Assembly (NCBI GenBank): GCA_947585615.1
Contig: CANPXD010000011.1
Coordinates: forward strand, 1-37,062
DNA length: 37,062 nt
DNA from: an uncultured Clostridia bacterium
Lineage (GTDB): Bacteria > Bacillota > Clostridia > Oscillospirales > Acutalibacteraceae
Reading direction: 5' to 3'
Position numbers and translations under genes: made by a program. Under the pieces are notes generated by a model, which had not been told where the DNA came from, did not search any database, and saw only the letters and a program-made list of their open reading frames with translations. This document shows, piece by piece, positions 6,972 through 15,109 of this stretch. The stretch's first letter is position 1; every line of letters begins with the position of its first letter.

Positions 6972-9383
6972 ATGGCATCAAAAGATTACGATGATTTGCT
7001 TGAATCTTTTATGAACAATTCTGCCAAAGTGTATAATGAAGACAAGAAAAGCCATAAGCAGGAAGAAAAAAAAGTTCCTGCTGCATACAAGATTGATAAA
7101 TCGGGCAAAGATGATTCCAAAAGCATTAAAAGAGGCAGAGTTATTGATAAAGAACTTGCCTCGGGAAAAAGGAAAAAATCAAAAAAACCCCGTAATGCAA
7201 GAACAAAAGGTCAGCAGATACGATTCAATATATTCCGTGTCTTTTGCGGAATCTTGATGGTTATAGGCGTTGTTGGCATAGTCTGCTTTTCCGTTATTGC
7301 AATCTACGGCTACAGCGTCGTTCACGGTGATGCTGTATTTGACCTTACCGTTCAGAAGTATTCACAGAATCAGACCTCCTTTGTTTACGGTACCGACGCG
7401 GATGGCAATCAAGAAGAAATGACTCGCCTGCACGGTGAAGAAAACCGTATATGGGTTAATCTTGATGAGATGAGTCCGTATCTTGACGAGGCTGCCATTG
7501 CCGCTGAGGACACGCGTTTTAAAAAACATCACGGCGTAGACTGGGTAAGAACGATCGGCTGCCTTGTAAAGCCGGACAACTTCGGTCAGGGCGGCTCAAC
7601 AATAACGCAGCAGCTTATAAAAAATCTGACTGATGAAAATCAGGTAACCTTTGCGAGAAAATTCAACGAAATACTTTCGGCTCTTAATATAGAAAGACAT
7701 CACGATAAAAACGAAATTATTGAGGCCTATCTCAATACAATTTATTTATCTGAGGGGTGTTACGGCGTAAAAACTGCCGCGGAAAAGTATTTCGGTAAGG
7801 ATGTTTCAAATCTTAATATAGCCGAATGTGCCTGCCTTGTCGCTATAACAAATAAACCGACAAGATATGACCCTCTCAGAAACCCCGATAAAAACCGTAC
7901 CCGTCAGCTTTATATTCTTGATGTTATGCTTGATGAAGGATTTATTGATCAGCAGGAATATGATGACGCGGTTGCTTATGAAATGGTTTTCACAAACAGC
8001 GAAAATTACGGCGGAAGCCAGGTCAGCAGAGATGAAACCGAATCAAGGACAAATGTTATAGATTCCTGGTATATTGATTTTGTTATCAATACCGTAATTG
8101 ATGACCTCCAAAAGGAGGGTTATACCTACCGTAAGGCAAAATCAATGGTATACGGCGGCGGTCTGAAAATATACTCAGCAATTGATTTTGAGGTGCAGGA
8201 AGCGCTCGAGGACGTATATGAAAATTACAGACGTATGCCTGATGAAACCGTTCAGGGTGCAATGGCTATTATGAATTATGAGGGCCGCGTTCTCGGAATT
8301 GTCGGCGGAACAGGTAAAAAAGAGGTTGCTTTCAACTTTAACAGGGCAACAGACGCCAAAAGGCAGCCGGGTTCAACGATTAAGCCGCTATCGGTTTACG
8401 GACCCGCGCTTGAGAAGAGTCTTAACAACGATAATGTCGATATTTACTGGTCGACACTTACACCCGATAAACCGTTGAAAAAGATCAAAGGCAAGTGGTG
8501 GCCTACAAATGAGGGCGGTTCTTATTCCGGAAGAAATGTAACTGTTCAATACGGTCTTTCGAAATCGCTCAACACGATTTCAGCGCAGACACTTGATAAA
8601 ATCGGCGTTGATTATTCTTATAATTATATTTCAAATAAATTCCACATCTCAACGCTTGAGGCTCAGGACTGCGACTACGCTCCTATGGCAACAGGATCTC
8701 TCACATACGGAGTGTCTGTTCTTGAAATGACGGCTGCATACGCTTCATTCGGCAACGGAGGAAAATATTATTATCCGTATTGCTACTACAAGGTAACCGA
8801 CAGTCAAGATAACGTTATTCTTGAGACAAAGCCTGAGGAAACCGTTGAACAGGCTCTCACGGAATCCACGGGCTGGCTTATGAACAAGATACTTCAGACT
8901 GTTATGACAAACGGTACAGGTACAACGTATAAGCTTTCAAATGTTGAATGCTTCGGTAAAACGGGTACAACAACCGGAAGCGTAGACCGCTGGTTTATCG
9001 GCGGCACTCCCGAATATGTTGCCGCTACCTGGTACGGATATGATCTCAACAAGGAAATCGTTTACAGGCTATCACCGAACCCGGCGGGAACTATCTGGAA
9101 GACCGTTATGACAAATGTTTATGATAGAAAAGGCGTTCAGGAAAAAAGTTTTCCGGAATATGACGGTATTGTCAGAAAGGCGTACGATCCCTCAAACGGA
9201 CTTCTTGCCCGCTATTCAAGCGGTTCTTACGGTTGGTATGACGCTAAGAATCTTCCCAATTATTCAAGCTCGACGGGCGCTACTCGCTCAAATAATGAAG
9301 ATGACAGCGATAATAAAACAAATGATTCCGGCGGCGCGGACAATTCTGCCGAGCAGACTGCTGCCGCTGAATCACAGGAATAG
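6972..9383 (+). CDS. pbpA: Class A penicillin-binding protein (PBP1A type), bifunctional glycosyltransferase/transpeptidase
   Basis: Polymerises lipid II and cross-links peptidoglycan at the outer face of the membrane. The start at 6972 gives 803 aa; GGGAGG at 6959-6964 has 7-nt spacing to it, whereas the ATG at 6966 is too close. A basic, charged cytoplasmic tail (1-85) precedes one TM helix (about 88-113). The GT51 domain carries E179 (AAEDTRFKKHHGVD), GGSTITQQLIKN, the second catalytic E233 (RKFNEIL) and the EAYLNTIYL block. The transpeptidase domain has S468-x-x-K471 (GSTIKP), S532-L-N534 and K663-T-G665. The C-terminal ~45 residues are a low-complexity Ser/Asn/Asp tail. The symbol is generic; it could equally be named ponA. 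Confidence 0.94.
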   Translation: MASKDYDDLLESFMNNSAKVYNEDKKSHKQEEKKVPAAYKIDKSGKDDSKSIKRGRVIDKELASGKRKKSKKPRNARTKGQQIRFNIFRVFCGILMVIGVVGIVCFSVIAIYGYSVVHGDAVFDLTVQKYSQNQTSFVYGTDADGNQEEMTRLHGEENRIWVNLDEMSPYLDEAAIAAEDTRFKKHHGVDWVRTIGCLVKPDNFGQGGSTITQQLIKNLTDENQVTFARKFNEILSALNIERHHDKNEIIEAYLNTIYLSEGCYGVKTAAEKYFGKDVSNLNIAECACLVAITNKPTRYDPLRNPDKNRTRQLYILDVMLDEGFIDQQEYDDAVAYEMVFTNSENYGGSQVSRDETESRTNVIDSWYIDFVINTVIDDLQKEGYTYRKAKSMVYGGGLKIYSAIDFEVQEALEDVYENYRRMPDETVQGAMAIMNYEGRVLGIVGGTGKKEVAFNFNRATDAKRQPGSTIKPLSVYGPALEKSLNNDNVDIYWSTLTPDKPLKKIKGKWWPTNEGGSYSGRNVTVQYGLSKSLNTISAQTLDKIGVDYSYNYISNKFHISTLEAQDCDYAPMATGSLTYGVSVLEMTAAYASFGNGGKYYYPYCYYKVTDSQDNVILETKPEETVEQALTESTGWLMNKILQTVMTNGTGTTYKLSNVECFGKTGTTTGSVDRWFIGGTPEYVAATWYGYDLNKEIVYRLSPNPAGTIWKTVMTNVYDRKGVQEKSFPEYDGIVRKAYDPSNGLLARYSSGSYGWYDAKNLPNYSSSTGATRSNNEDDSDNKTNDSGGADNSAEQTAAAESQE

Positions 9384-9400
9384 GCTAAATATCATATGCG

Positions 9401-9433
9401 CAGCGGCATCGCATTTACTGATGCCGCTGTTTT
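9401..9433 (+). terminator. Intrinsic terminator after the penicillin-binding protein gene
   Basis: A perfect 10-bp stem CAGCGGCATC/GATGCCGCTG (9401-9410 with 9420-9429) with a 9-nt loop is followed by TTTT. The T run is short, so read-through into ruvX is possible. Confidence 0.75.
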
Positions 9434-9464
9434 CGGTTATTGAAAGTATTTTGCAGGTGCACAT

Positions 9465-9881
9465 ATGAAAATAATGGCTGTTGATTACGGAGACTCCCGT
9501 ACAGGCGTTGCGTTAAGCGATATAGGCGCAAATCTTGCCTCGCCCTATACTGTTATCAAAGAAAAATATCAGCCTCGTCTTATTGAAAAACTGTGCGAAA
9601 TCGCATTGAAAGAGGAGGTCGGGAAAATAGTTGTCGGAATACCGAGAAATATGGACGGTTCATACGGTTTCAGGTCTGACGCCTGCACTGAATTCGGAAA
9701 TTCTCTTGGTGAAAAATCCAAGCTGCCCGTCTTCTTTCAGGATGAGAGGCTCACAACGGTTATGGCGCATAATGTTCTTTCCGCTAATGGAGTCAGCGCT
9801 AAAAAAAGAAAAGAAAACATTGACGCAGTATCAGCTGTTATGATTCTGCAATCTTTCCTCGATAAGAATAATCATCAGTGA
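9465..9881 (+). CDS. ruvX: YqgF/RuvX family protein (pre-16S rRNA nuclease)
   Basis: RNase H-fold nuclease implicated in 16S rRNA 5'-end maturation and formerly called a putative Holliday junction resolvase. The 138-aa length is standard. Diagnostic segments are MAVDYGDSRTGVALSD (first catalytic Asp), VVGIPRNMDGSYG, DERLTT (acidic residue) and the C-terminal IDAVSAVMILQSFLD with the last catalytic Asp. It lies 81 bp after the penicillin-binding protein gene, separated by a hairpin. CAGGTG upstream is a modest ribosome site. Confidence 0.92.
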   Translation: MKIMAVDYGDSRTGVALSDIGANLASPYTVIKEKYQPRLIEKLCEIALKEEVGKIVVGIPRNMDGSYGFRSDACTEFGNSLGEKSKLPVFFQDERLTTVMAHNVLSANGVSAKKRKENIDAVSAVMILQSFLDKNNHQ

Positions 9882-9885
9882 TTTG

Positions 9886-9901
9886 CCGTAAAATTTTACG
9901 G
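9886..9901. repeat. 16-bp perfect palindrome before the M50 protease gene
   Basis: CCGTAAAATTTTACGG is self-complementary with no spacer. It lies between the ruvX stop codon and the TTG start of the next gene (9909). It may be an operator, or a hairpin once a short loop is allowed. Confidence 0.55.
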
Positions 9902-9908
9902 TGATATT

Positions 9909-10436
9909 TTGGAAATTAAAATCGGAAAGACTGTTTTCAGACTTGAATATTCATTCCTTTTCTTATTATCTTTTGCTTTACTTTACGGCTATGAGAATAC
10001 TGCTGAATTGTTATTATTTTCCGCTTTTCATGAAACGGGCCACCTGATTGCTTTGTTGTTATTTCATGTACGGCCTTATCTCATAGAGTTGTCCTTTTAC
10101 GGCATTGGACTGCGGTATGAAAATTATCTTTCAAAATTCAGCGAGTTCATTGTAATCATCTGCGGACCTGCTGTCAATCTGGTGTTATTTCTTTTTCTCA
10201 AAGATGAAATAAACCTTTTGCTTTTTATGATTAACGTTATTCCGGTTTTTCCTCTTGACGGGGGAAGAATTGTCAGACTGTTGCTGCCAAAAGCGTCTGC
10301 ACCGTTATCTGTGATTTCTCTTATAATTCTGCTTAGCCTGTCGCTCTATTTGTATATAGAGTACGGAATTTTTACTTTACTTCTGATAATCGTATATCTT
10401 CTTATATTCAATTTTAAAGAAATGCACTTTGGATAA
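9909..10436 (+). CDS. M50 family site-2-type metalloprotease (SpoIVFB-like, short)
   Basis: Integral membrane zinc protease of the kind that cleaves substrates within or near the membrane. The 175-aa protein is almost wholly hydrophobic. The zinc site H41-E42-x-x-H45 (AFHETGHLIA) lies in one helix, and the third ligand is in the LDGGR motif (D117) near PVFP. This pair is diagnostic of M50/S2P proteases. SpoIVFB (pro-sigma-K processing) is larger in Bacillus (about 290 aa, with a CBS domain), so this is a short form and its substrate is not certain. The start is a TTG; the ribosome site is weak and a 16-bp palindrome lies just upstream. It is followed 23 nt later by the TIGR03960 gene. Confidence 0.78.
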   Translation: MEIKIGKTVFRLEYSFLFLLSFALLYGYENTAELLLFSAFHETGHLIALLLFHVRPYLIELSFYGIGLRYENYLSKFSEFIVIICGPAVNLVLFLFLKDEINLLLFMINVIPVFPLDGGRIVRLLLPKASAPLSVISLIILLSLSLYLYIEYGIFTLLLIIVYLLIFNFKEMHFG

Positions 10437-10459
10437 CTTTGAAAGGTAAAAAAAGTTTT

Positions 10460-12301
10460 ATGAAAAGATGTGTTGAAAAAATACTGCAATATGTTCAGAA
10501 ACCGGCCAGATATGTCGGCGGAGAACTGAACAGTGTTGTCAAGAATGCGGAGAAGGTTGCTATTCGTTACGCCTTCTGCTTTCCGGATTTATATGAAATC
10601 GGAATGAGTCATCTTGGGATGAAAATTCTTTATTCACTTGTAAACAGCAGGGAGGAATTCTGGTGTGAGCGTGTTTTTGCACCGGACAGCGATATGGAGG
10701 AGCAGATGCGCAAAAACGGAATTCCTCTTTTCGCCCTTGAAAGCGGAGATTACATAAAGGATTTTGATATTATCGGTTTTACGCTCATGTATGAGCTTTC
10801 ATACACAAATGTGCTGAATATGCTTGATCTTGCCCAAATACCGCTCAAATCGGCGGACAGAAAATCTCTTACGCCGATAATATGCTGCGGAGGACCCTGT
10901 GTATGCAATCCTGAGCCGATGACAGATTTTGTTGATCTTGTATTTCTCGGTGACGGTGAGGAATCCACTCCTGCGGTGCTTGAGCTTCTTAACGAGTGCA
11001 AGAAAAAAGGAGCGGATAAAAAGGAATTTTTGCTTAGGGCAAAGGATATAGACGGAGTTTATGTTCCGTCGCTTTACAGGGACAGCTATAATGATGACGG
11101 TACGCTTAAAGAATTGAAACCGCTGTTTGGTGCGCCTGAAAAGGTTAAAAAATCTGTTGTCGCGGACATGAACAAATGCTTTTACCCGCGCGAGTTTGTT
11201 GTTCCCTTTATCAGCATTGTTCACGACAGGGCGGTTGAGGAAATATTTCGCGGTTGTATCAGAGGATGCCGCTTTTGTCAGGCAGGCTTCATTTACCGTC
11301 CGATAAGAGAAAAAGATGTTGAAACAATTAATGCTCAGGCAAAGGCGCTTATTGAATCAACAGGTTATGATGAGCTTTCACTGTGTTCTCTTTCCACATC
11401 TGACCATAGTCAAGTAAATGAAATGCTCACATCACTTATAGAGTGGACAGTCAAGGATAAAATCAATCTTTCTCTGCCGTCGCTCCGCGTGGACAATTTT
11501 TCCGATGAACTTGCGGACAAGCTTACTAAAGTCAGAAAAAGCGGACTTACATTTGCCCCCGAGGCAGGAACGCAGAGACTTCGCGACGTTATAAATAAAA
11601 ATGTTACCGACGAGGAGGTACTTAGAACCTGCACCAAGGCTTTCAATAACGGCTGGACGTCCGTTAAACTTTATTTTATGATGGGTCTTCCCACGGAAAC
11701 GGACGACGATATACGCGGTATTGCCGACTTAGGAATGAAAGTTCTTCACGCATTTTACAATAATCCGAACAGACAGAAAGGAACCGGCGTTCAGATTTCA
11801 ATAAGCTGTGCTTCTTTTATACCTAAACCTTTTACTCCTTTTCAGTGGGAGCCTGAGGATTCTATGGAAAATCTTAAACGGAAACAGCAGCTTCTGCTCG
11901 ATTCCATTCCGAGTAAAAAAATCAAAGTGTCTTTTCACGAAACGCCAACGTCATTGCTTGAAGGCGTTCTTGCCAGAGGAGACAGACGGCTTGGCGCGGT
12001 TTTGCTTGATGCGTGGAAGAACGGATGCAAGTTTGATTCTTGGGACGACAAATTCAATTTTGACGGATGGATGTGCGCTTTTGAAAAAAACGGAATAGAT
12101 CCTCATTTCTATACAAGGCGCAGACGCCCATTTGACGAGCTTTTGCCATGGGATCATCTTGATTACGGTATATCACGCAAATTCCTTGAAAATGAAAATA
12201 TAAAGGCACATGAAAATAAAATTACACCTCACTGTCGTATAAAATGCGCCGGCTGCGGGGCAAACAAACTCAATGGAGGAAACTGCGATGCGAGAGGTTA
12301 G
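10460..12301 (+). CDS. TIGR03960-type B12-binding/radical SAM protein
   Basis: Radical SAM protein with an N-terminal cobalamin-binding-like region. The start at 10460 (613 aa) is used because it fits the family N-terminus (EKILQYVQKPARYVGGELNSV); AAAGG at 10442-10446 is 13 nt upstream, slightly long. The [4Fe-4S]/SAM motif is C266-x3-C270-x2-C273 (FRGCIRGCRFCQAGF). A cysteine-rich C-terminus (HCRIKCAGCGANKLNGGNC) may bind another metal. The next gene overlaps by 14 bp and belongs to the family that regularly accompanies it (TIGR03936). The pair often lies near rng and rplU in Firmicutes; here rplS is downstream instead. The reaction is not known to me. Confidence 0.85.
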   Translation: MKRCVEKILQYVQKPARYVGGELNSVVKNAEKVAIRYAFCFPDLYEIGMSHLGMKILYSLVNSREEFWCERVFAPDSDMEEQMRKNGIPLFALESGDYIKDFDIIGFTLMYELSYTNVLNMLDLAQIPLKSADRKSLTPIICCGGPCVCNPEPMTDFVDLVFLGDGEESTPAVLELLNECKKKGADKKEFLLRAKDIDGVYVPSLYRDSYNDDGTLKELKPLFGAPEKVKKSVVADMNKCFYPREFVVPFISIVHDRAVEEIFRGCIRGCRFCQAGFIYRPIREKDVETINAQAKALIESTGYDELSLCSLSTSDHSQVNEMLTSLIEWTVKDKINLSLPSLRVDNFSDELADKLTKVRKSGLTFAPEAGTQRLRDVINKNVTDEEVLRTCTKAFNNGWTSVKLYFMMGLPTETDDDIRGIADLGMKVLHAFYNNPNRQKGTGVQISISCASFIPKPFTPFQWEPEDSMENLKRKQQLLLDSIPSKKIKVSFHETPTSLLEGVLARGDRRLGAVLLDAWKNGCKFDSWDDKFNFDGWMCAFEKNGIDPHFYTRRRRPFDELLPWDHLDYGISRKFLENENIKAHENKITPHCRIKCAGCGANKLNGGNCDARG

Positions 12302-12953
12302 ACTTGTTTTTTCAAAATTGGACAGGTGTAAATACATCAGCCATCTGGATATTAACCGTTGCATGGCAAGAGCGCTTATGCGTGCGAAAATTCCGCTCTG
12401 GTATACAGAGGGCTTCAATCCGCATCCTTATATGAGTTTTTCTCTTCCGCTCTCTCTTGGTGTTGAGAGCAACTGTGAGAGTGTGGATATTAGAATAACA
12501 GGCGAAATTTCAAATGATGAAATCAAAGACAGACTGAACAGTATGCTGCCGACAGGAATAAGAATTGTTGCTGTGTATGATGATTTTCGCGATTGCTCCG
12601 AGATTGCTTATTCCGATTACGTATATAAAATCGAGTTCAGCGACAATGAGGCGGCATTTGAAAAAATTAAATATGTTCTTTCTGCCGATGCTATTCCTGC
12701 CCTGAAAAAAAGCAAGCAGGGAAGGCGTCGCATTGTTAAGGAAACAGATATAAAACCTCTAATCGATAGATACGGAATATCCATACGGGGTAACGATATT
12801 GTCCTTAATGCAAGACTTGCCGCAGGGCAGGATAAAAATTTAAATCCAAGTCTGTTGTTTGACACAATAATTCGTCTAATAGATATGGACTTTGAATGGA
12901 AAAGCATATCAAGAATAGCGCTGCTGGATAAAGATTACAATATTTTTAGATAA
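12288..12953 (+). CDS. TIGR03936/DUF2344 radical-SAM-associated protein
   Basis: Partner protein of the upstream radical SAM enzyme; in some bacteria the two are fused. The 221-aa product begins MREVRLVFSKLDRCKYISHLDINRCMARALMRA, the conserved opening of this family, and continues with GFNPHPYMSFSLPLSLGVES. The start at 12288 has GGAGG (12275-12279) inside the upstream coding region at 8-nt spacing; the ATG at 12273 overlaps that site and is rejected. The overlap implies translational coupling. Molecular function is unknown. Confidence 0.85.
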   Translation: MREVRLVFSKLDRCKYISHLDINRCMARALMRAKIPLWYTEGFNPHPYMSFSLPLSLGVESNCESVDIRITGEISNDEIKDRLNSMLPTGIRIVAVYDDFRDCSEIAYSDYVYKIEFSDNEAAFEKIKYVLSADAIPALKKSKQGRRRIVKETDIKPLIDRYGISIRGNDIVLNARLAAGQDKNLNPSLLFDTIIRLIDMDFEWKSISRIALLDKDYNIFR

Positions 12954-12958
12954 AACTC

Positions 12959-12987
12959 TTGCTTTTTCGCTTATACTGTGATATAGT
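12959..12987 (+). promoter_or_regulatory. Promoter of rplS
   Basis: TTGCTT (12959-12964), 17-bp spacer, TATAGT (12982-12987), directly after the TIGR03936 stop codon. It gives a leader of about 120 nt before rplS. Confidence 0.75.
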
Positions 12988-12991
12988 ATTA

Positions 12992-13096
12992 AAGCATTTG
13001 TTCCGTTGCTGTCCCGCAACGCGTTAAATGCTTGCGTTAAGCATTTAAGCGGATGGTCCTCTTTCAATGTATTTTGTTACGAACATCTGATAAATT
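12992..13096 (+). ncRNA. Structured rplS 5' leader (L19 leader-like)
   Basis: The leader has a strong inner hairpin CGTTGC/GCAACG (13004-13009 with 13016-13021, loop TGTCCC). Three segments can pair alternatively: AAGCATTT at 12992-12999, AAATGCTT at 13026-13033, and AAGCATTT again at 13039-13046. The middle segment can pair with either neighbour. The loop GTCC can also pair with GGAT at 13051-13054. Position and size match the autoregulatory L19 leader known in Firmicutes (Rfam L19_leader). The family match is by location and general shape, not by alignment. Confidence 0.65.
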
Positions 13097-13113
13097 AAAA
13101 GGAGGAAATTATT

Positions 13114-13455
13114 ATGGACGCAATTAAAATGATCGAGGCAACCGGCGTAAAAAAAGAACATCCCGACTTTAAAATCGGCGACACCGTAAGGGTTGGCGTG
13201 CGTATCCGTGAGGGTAAGAATGAGAGAATTCAGATGTTTGAGGGAAATGTTATTGCGATGAAAGGCTCCGGTGTTTCAAAAACATTTACAGTTCGCCGCA
13301 TTTCCTACGGTGTTGGCATTGAGCGTGTTTTTCCGTATAATTCGGCAAACGTTGATTCGATTCAGGTTGTTCGCCGCGGTAAGGTTCGCCGTGCTAAGCT
13401 CTATTATCTTCGTGACCGTGTCGGCAAGGCAGCCAAGGTTAAGGAAGACATTTGA
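13114..13455 (+). CDS. rplS: 50S ribosomal protein L19
   Basis: Large-subunit protein at the 30S/50S interface. The 113-aa length is standard. Recognised by [54 protein letters not shown] and [27 protein letters not shown] strong AAAAGGAGG lies at 13097-13105. It is transcribed alone from its own promoter through a structured leader and ends at a hairpin terminator. Confidence 0.97.
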   Translation: MDAIKMIEATGVKKEHPDFKIGDTVRVGVRIREGKNERIQMFEGNVIAMKGSGVSKTFTVRRISYGVGIERVFPYNSANVDSIQVVRRGKVRRAKLYYLRDRVGKAAKVKEDI

Positions 13456-13486
13456 TTTTATCAATTAAATAAAACAAAAATGAAAT

Positions 13487-13550
13487 CCACCCCTTTGTTC
13501 AAAACCGAGTTGATGACTCGTTTCCGACATTTGGGGTGGTTTGTATTTTG
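13487..13550 (+). terminator. Branched bidirectional terminator between rplS and rpmB
   Basis: An outer stem CCACCCC/GGGGTGG (13487-13493 with 13533-13539) encloses an inner hairpin CGAGT/ACTCG (13506-13510 with 13516-13520). T-rich sequence follows on the plus strand (TTTGTATTTT), and also on the minus strand past 13487. It most likely ends rplS transcription. Confidence 0.65.
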
Positions 13551-13569
13551 ACAGGAATGATAAACAAAA

Positions 13570-13594
13570 AATAAGACCGCCGAAAATGGCGGCC
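13570..13594 (-). terminator. Intrinsic terminator of rpmB
   Basis: On the minus strand a 7-bp stem (13588-13594 with 13575-13581, one G-U pair) is followed by TTATTTTTT. It lies 14 nt after the rpmB stop codon. Confidence 0.8.
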
Positions 13595-13607
13595 GTTTTG
13601 GCGATTC

Positions 13608-13793
13608 TTAAGCTCTTTCTACTTTGCCGGAACGAAGACATCTTGTGCATACATAAACTCTTTTAGGAGAGCCGTTTACAATAGCCTTAACTTTTTTGAG
13701 GTTTGGTTTCCATGTCCTGTTAGATCTTCTGTGAGAGTGAGATACTTTGATACCGAACGTCATTTCTTTTCCGCAGTATTCACATTTTGCCAT
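13608..13793 (-). CDS. rpmB: 50S ribosomal protein L28
   Basis: Small large-subunit protein of 61 aa. The start at 13793 is fixed by AAGGAGGTG immediately upstream (13801-13809). A longer in-frame extension to 13850 would read through the promoter and is rejected. Sequence: MAKCEYCGKEMTFGIKVSHSHRRSNRTWKPNLKKV... then RVYVCTRCLRSGKVERA. The two CxxC pairs (C4/C7 and C52/C55) make it the zinc-binding form of L28. It is encoded alone, divergent from recA. Confidence 0.95.
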   Translation of the reverse strand: MAKCEYCGKEMTFGIKVSHSHRRSNRTWKPNLKKVKAIVNGSPKRVYVCTRCLRSGKVERA

Positions 13794-13825
13794 TAGCGAA
13801 CACCTCCTTACAAATTTACAACGCA

Positions 13826-13847
13826 TTGATATTAACATAAATATCAA
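13826..13847. repeat. 8-6-8 inverted repeat over the rpmB promoter
   Basis: TTGATATT-N6-AATATCAA, perfect arms (13826-13833 and 13840-13847), covers the -10 box and part of the spacer of the rpmB promoter. It could be a repressor operator or a chance AT-rich palindrome. Confidence 0.5.
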
Positions 13848-13857
13848 CAAAATGCAA
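13829..13857 (-). promoter_or_regulatory. Promoter of rpmB
   Basis: On the minus strand TTGCAT (13857-13852), 17-bp spacer, TAATAT (13834-13829). Confidence 0.6.
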
Positions 13858-13885
13858 GCCTTTTTTTAACAATTATTTCTGAAGG

Positions 13886-13899
13886 AGAATGTTTGTTCG
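13886..13899. promoter_or_regulatory. Possible LexA (SOS) box upstream of recA
   Basis: AGAATgtttGTTCG resembles the Gram-positive SOS box CGAAC-N4-GTTCG with two mismatches in the left arm. It lies about 18 bp upstream of the recA -35 box, an acceptable but not ideal place. Confidence 0.4.
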
Positions 13900-13916
13900 C
13901 TTTTTTCGCAATTCGG

Positions 13917-13945
13917 TTGATTTTATTTCAATAATTTATTATAAT
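13917..13945 (+). promoter_or_regulatory. Promoter of recA
   Basis: TTGATT (13917-13922), 17-bp spacer, TATAAT (13940-13945), 27 nt before the start codon. Confidence 0.75.
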
Positions 13946-13972
13946 TATATAAAAGTTTAAGGAGGATATGAA

Positions 13973-15109
13973 ATGGCAGACGATAAAAAAACAGCTCTTG
14001 ATTCGGCTCTCAAGCAGATTGAAAAGCTATACGGCAAGAACGCGGTTATGCGTCTTGGTGAAAACAGTCATCTTAATATTGAATCTATATCAACAGGTTC
14101 GCTTACTCTTGATATTGCAACGGGAATAGGCGGACTTCCAAAGGGAAGAATCGTAGAAATTTATGGGCCTGAATCTTCGGGCAAAACAACTCTTGCGCTT
14201 CACTGTATTGCCGAAGCACAGAAAAAGGGCGGAGAGGCTGCTTTTATTGACGCAGAACATGCTTTAGACCCCGTTTATGCGCAGAATCTCGGGGTAGACA
14301 TTGATTCTCTGCTTGTTGCTCAGCCGGACTTCGGTGAGCAGGCGCTTGAAATTACGGAACAGCTTGTCCGTTCAAACGCGGTCGATATAATTGTTGTGGA
14401 CTCTGTTGCCGCTCTTGTTCCCCGTACAGAGATTGACGGTGATATGGGCGATTCCCATGTCGGTCTCCATGCAAGACTGATGAGTCAGGCTCTCCGCAAG
14501 CTGACAGGCGCCGTTAATAAGAGTAACTGCCTTATCATATTTATTAATCAGCTTCGAGAAAAGGTGGGTGTATTATACGGCAGTCCCGAGGTTACCACAG
14601 GCGGCCGTGCTCTCAAATTTTATTCCTCCATGCGCATTGATGTCAGAAGGGGAGAGGGAATCAAGGGTAAAGACTCTGAGATAATCGGAAACAGAACTAA
14701 AGTTAAAATCGTTAAAAATAAACTTGCTCCTCCGTTTAAGCAGGCTGAATTTGATATAATGTACGGAACAGGCATAAGCTGGGAAGGCGAAATCGTCGAT
14801 ATGGCGGTTGAGTATGGTATCATTAAAAAGAGCGGTTCATGGTTTTCATACGGAGAGCGAAGACTCGGTCAGGGCAGGGATAAAGTCAAGGAACTTATTA
14901 AAAGCGATTCTGATTTTGCAGCTGAAATGGAAAAGCTTATCAAAGATAAACTTTCAGAGATTCAATCCTCATCAGACCATAAATACCAGGCAAAGGCAAT
15001 ACCGAAGGCCGAACTTGACGAAGCACCTGCTCCGGAGTCTGATGTAAGACAGACAAGGGCTGCCGCAAGAGCAAAGCTTGACATTGCTGTTGAAGATGAC
15101 GAAGATTGA
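13973..15109 (+). CDS. recA: Recombinase RecA
   Basis: Strand-exchange ATPase of homologous recombination and coprotease for LexA. The 378-aa product has Walker [10 protein letters not shown] at residues 65-73, Walker B-type VDSVAAL, the mobile-loop block and [22 protein letters not shown]. The C-terminal tail is acidic. AAGGAGG at 13959-13965 sets the start. The recX start codon shares one base with the recA stop (TGATG), so the two are translationally coupled. Confidence 0.98.
   Translation: MADDKKTALDSALKQIEKLYGKNAVMRLGENSHLNIESISTGSLTLDIATGIGGLPKGRIVEIYGPESSGKTTLALHCIAEAQKKGGEAAFIDAEHALDPVYAQNLGVDIDSLLVAQPDFGEQALEITEQLVRSNAVDIIVVDSVAALVPRTEIDGDMGDSHVGLHARLMSQALRKLTGAVNKSNCLIIFINQLREKVGVLYGSPEVTTGGRALKFYSSMRIDVRRGEGIKGKDSEIIGNRTKVKIVKNKLAPPFKQAEFDIMYGTGISWEGEIVDMAVEYGIIKKSGSWFSYGERRLGQGRDKVKELIKSDSDFAAEMEKLIKDKLSEIQSSSDHKYQAKAIPKAELDEAPAPESDVRQTRAAARAKLDIAVEDDED

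Noticed and set aside
13794-13850. 19-residue N-terminal extension of L28
   Set aside because: It would run through the rpmB promoter and ribosome site; standard L28 starts at MAKCEYCGK.
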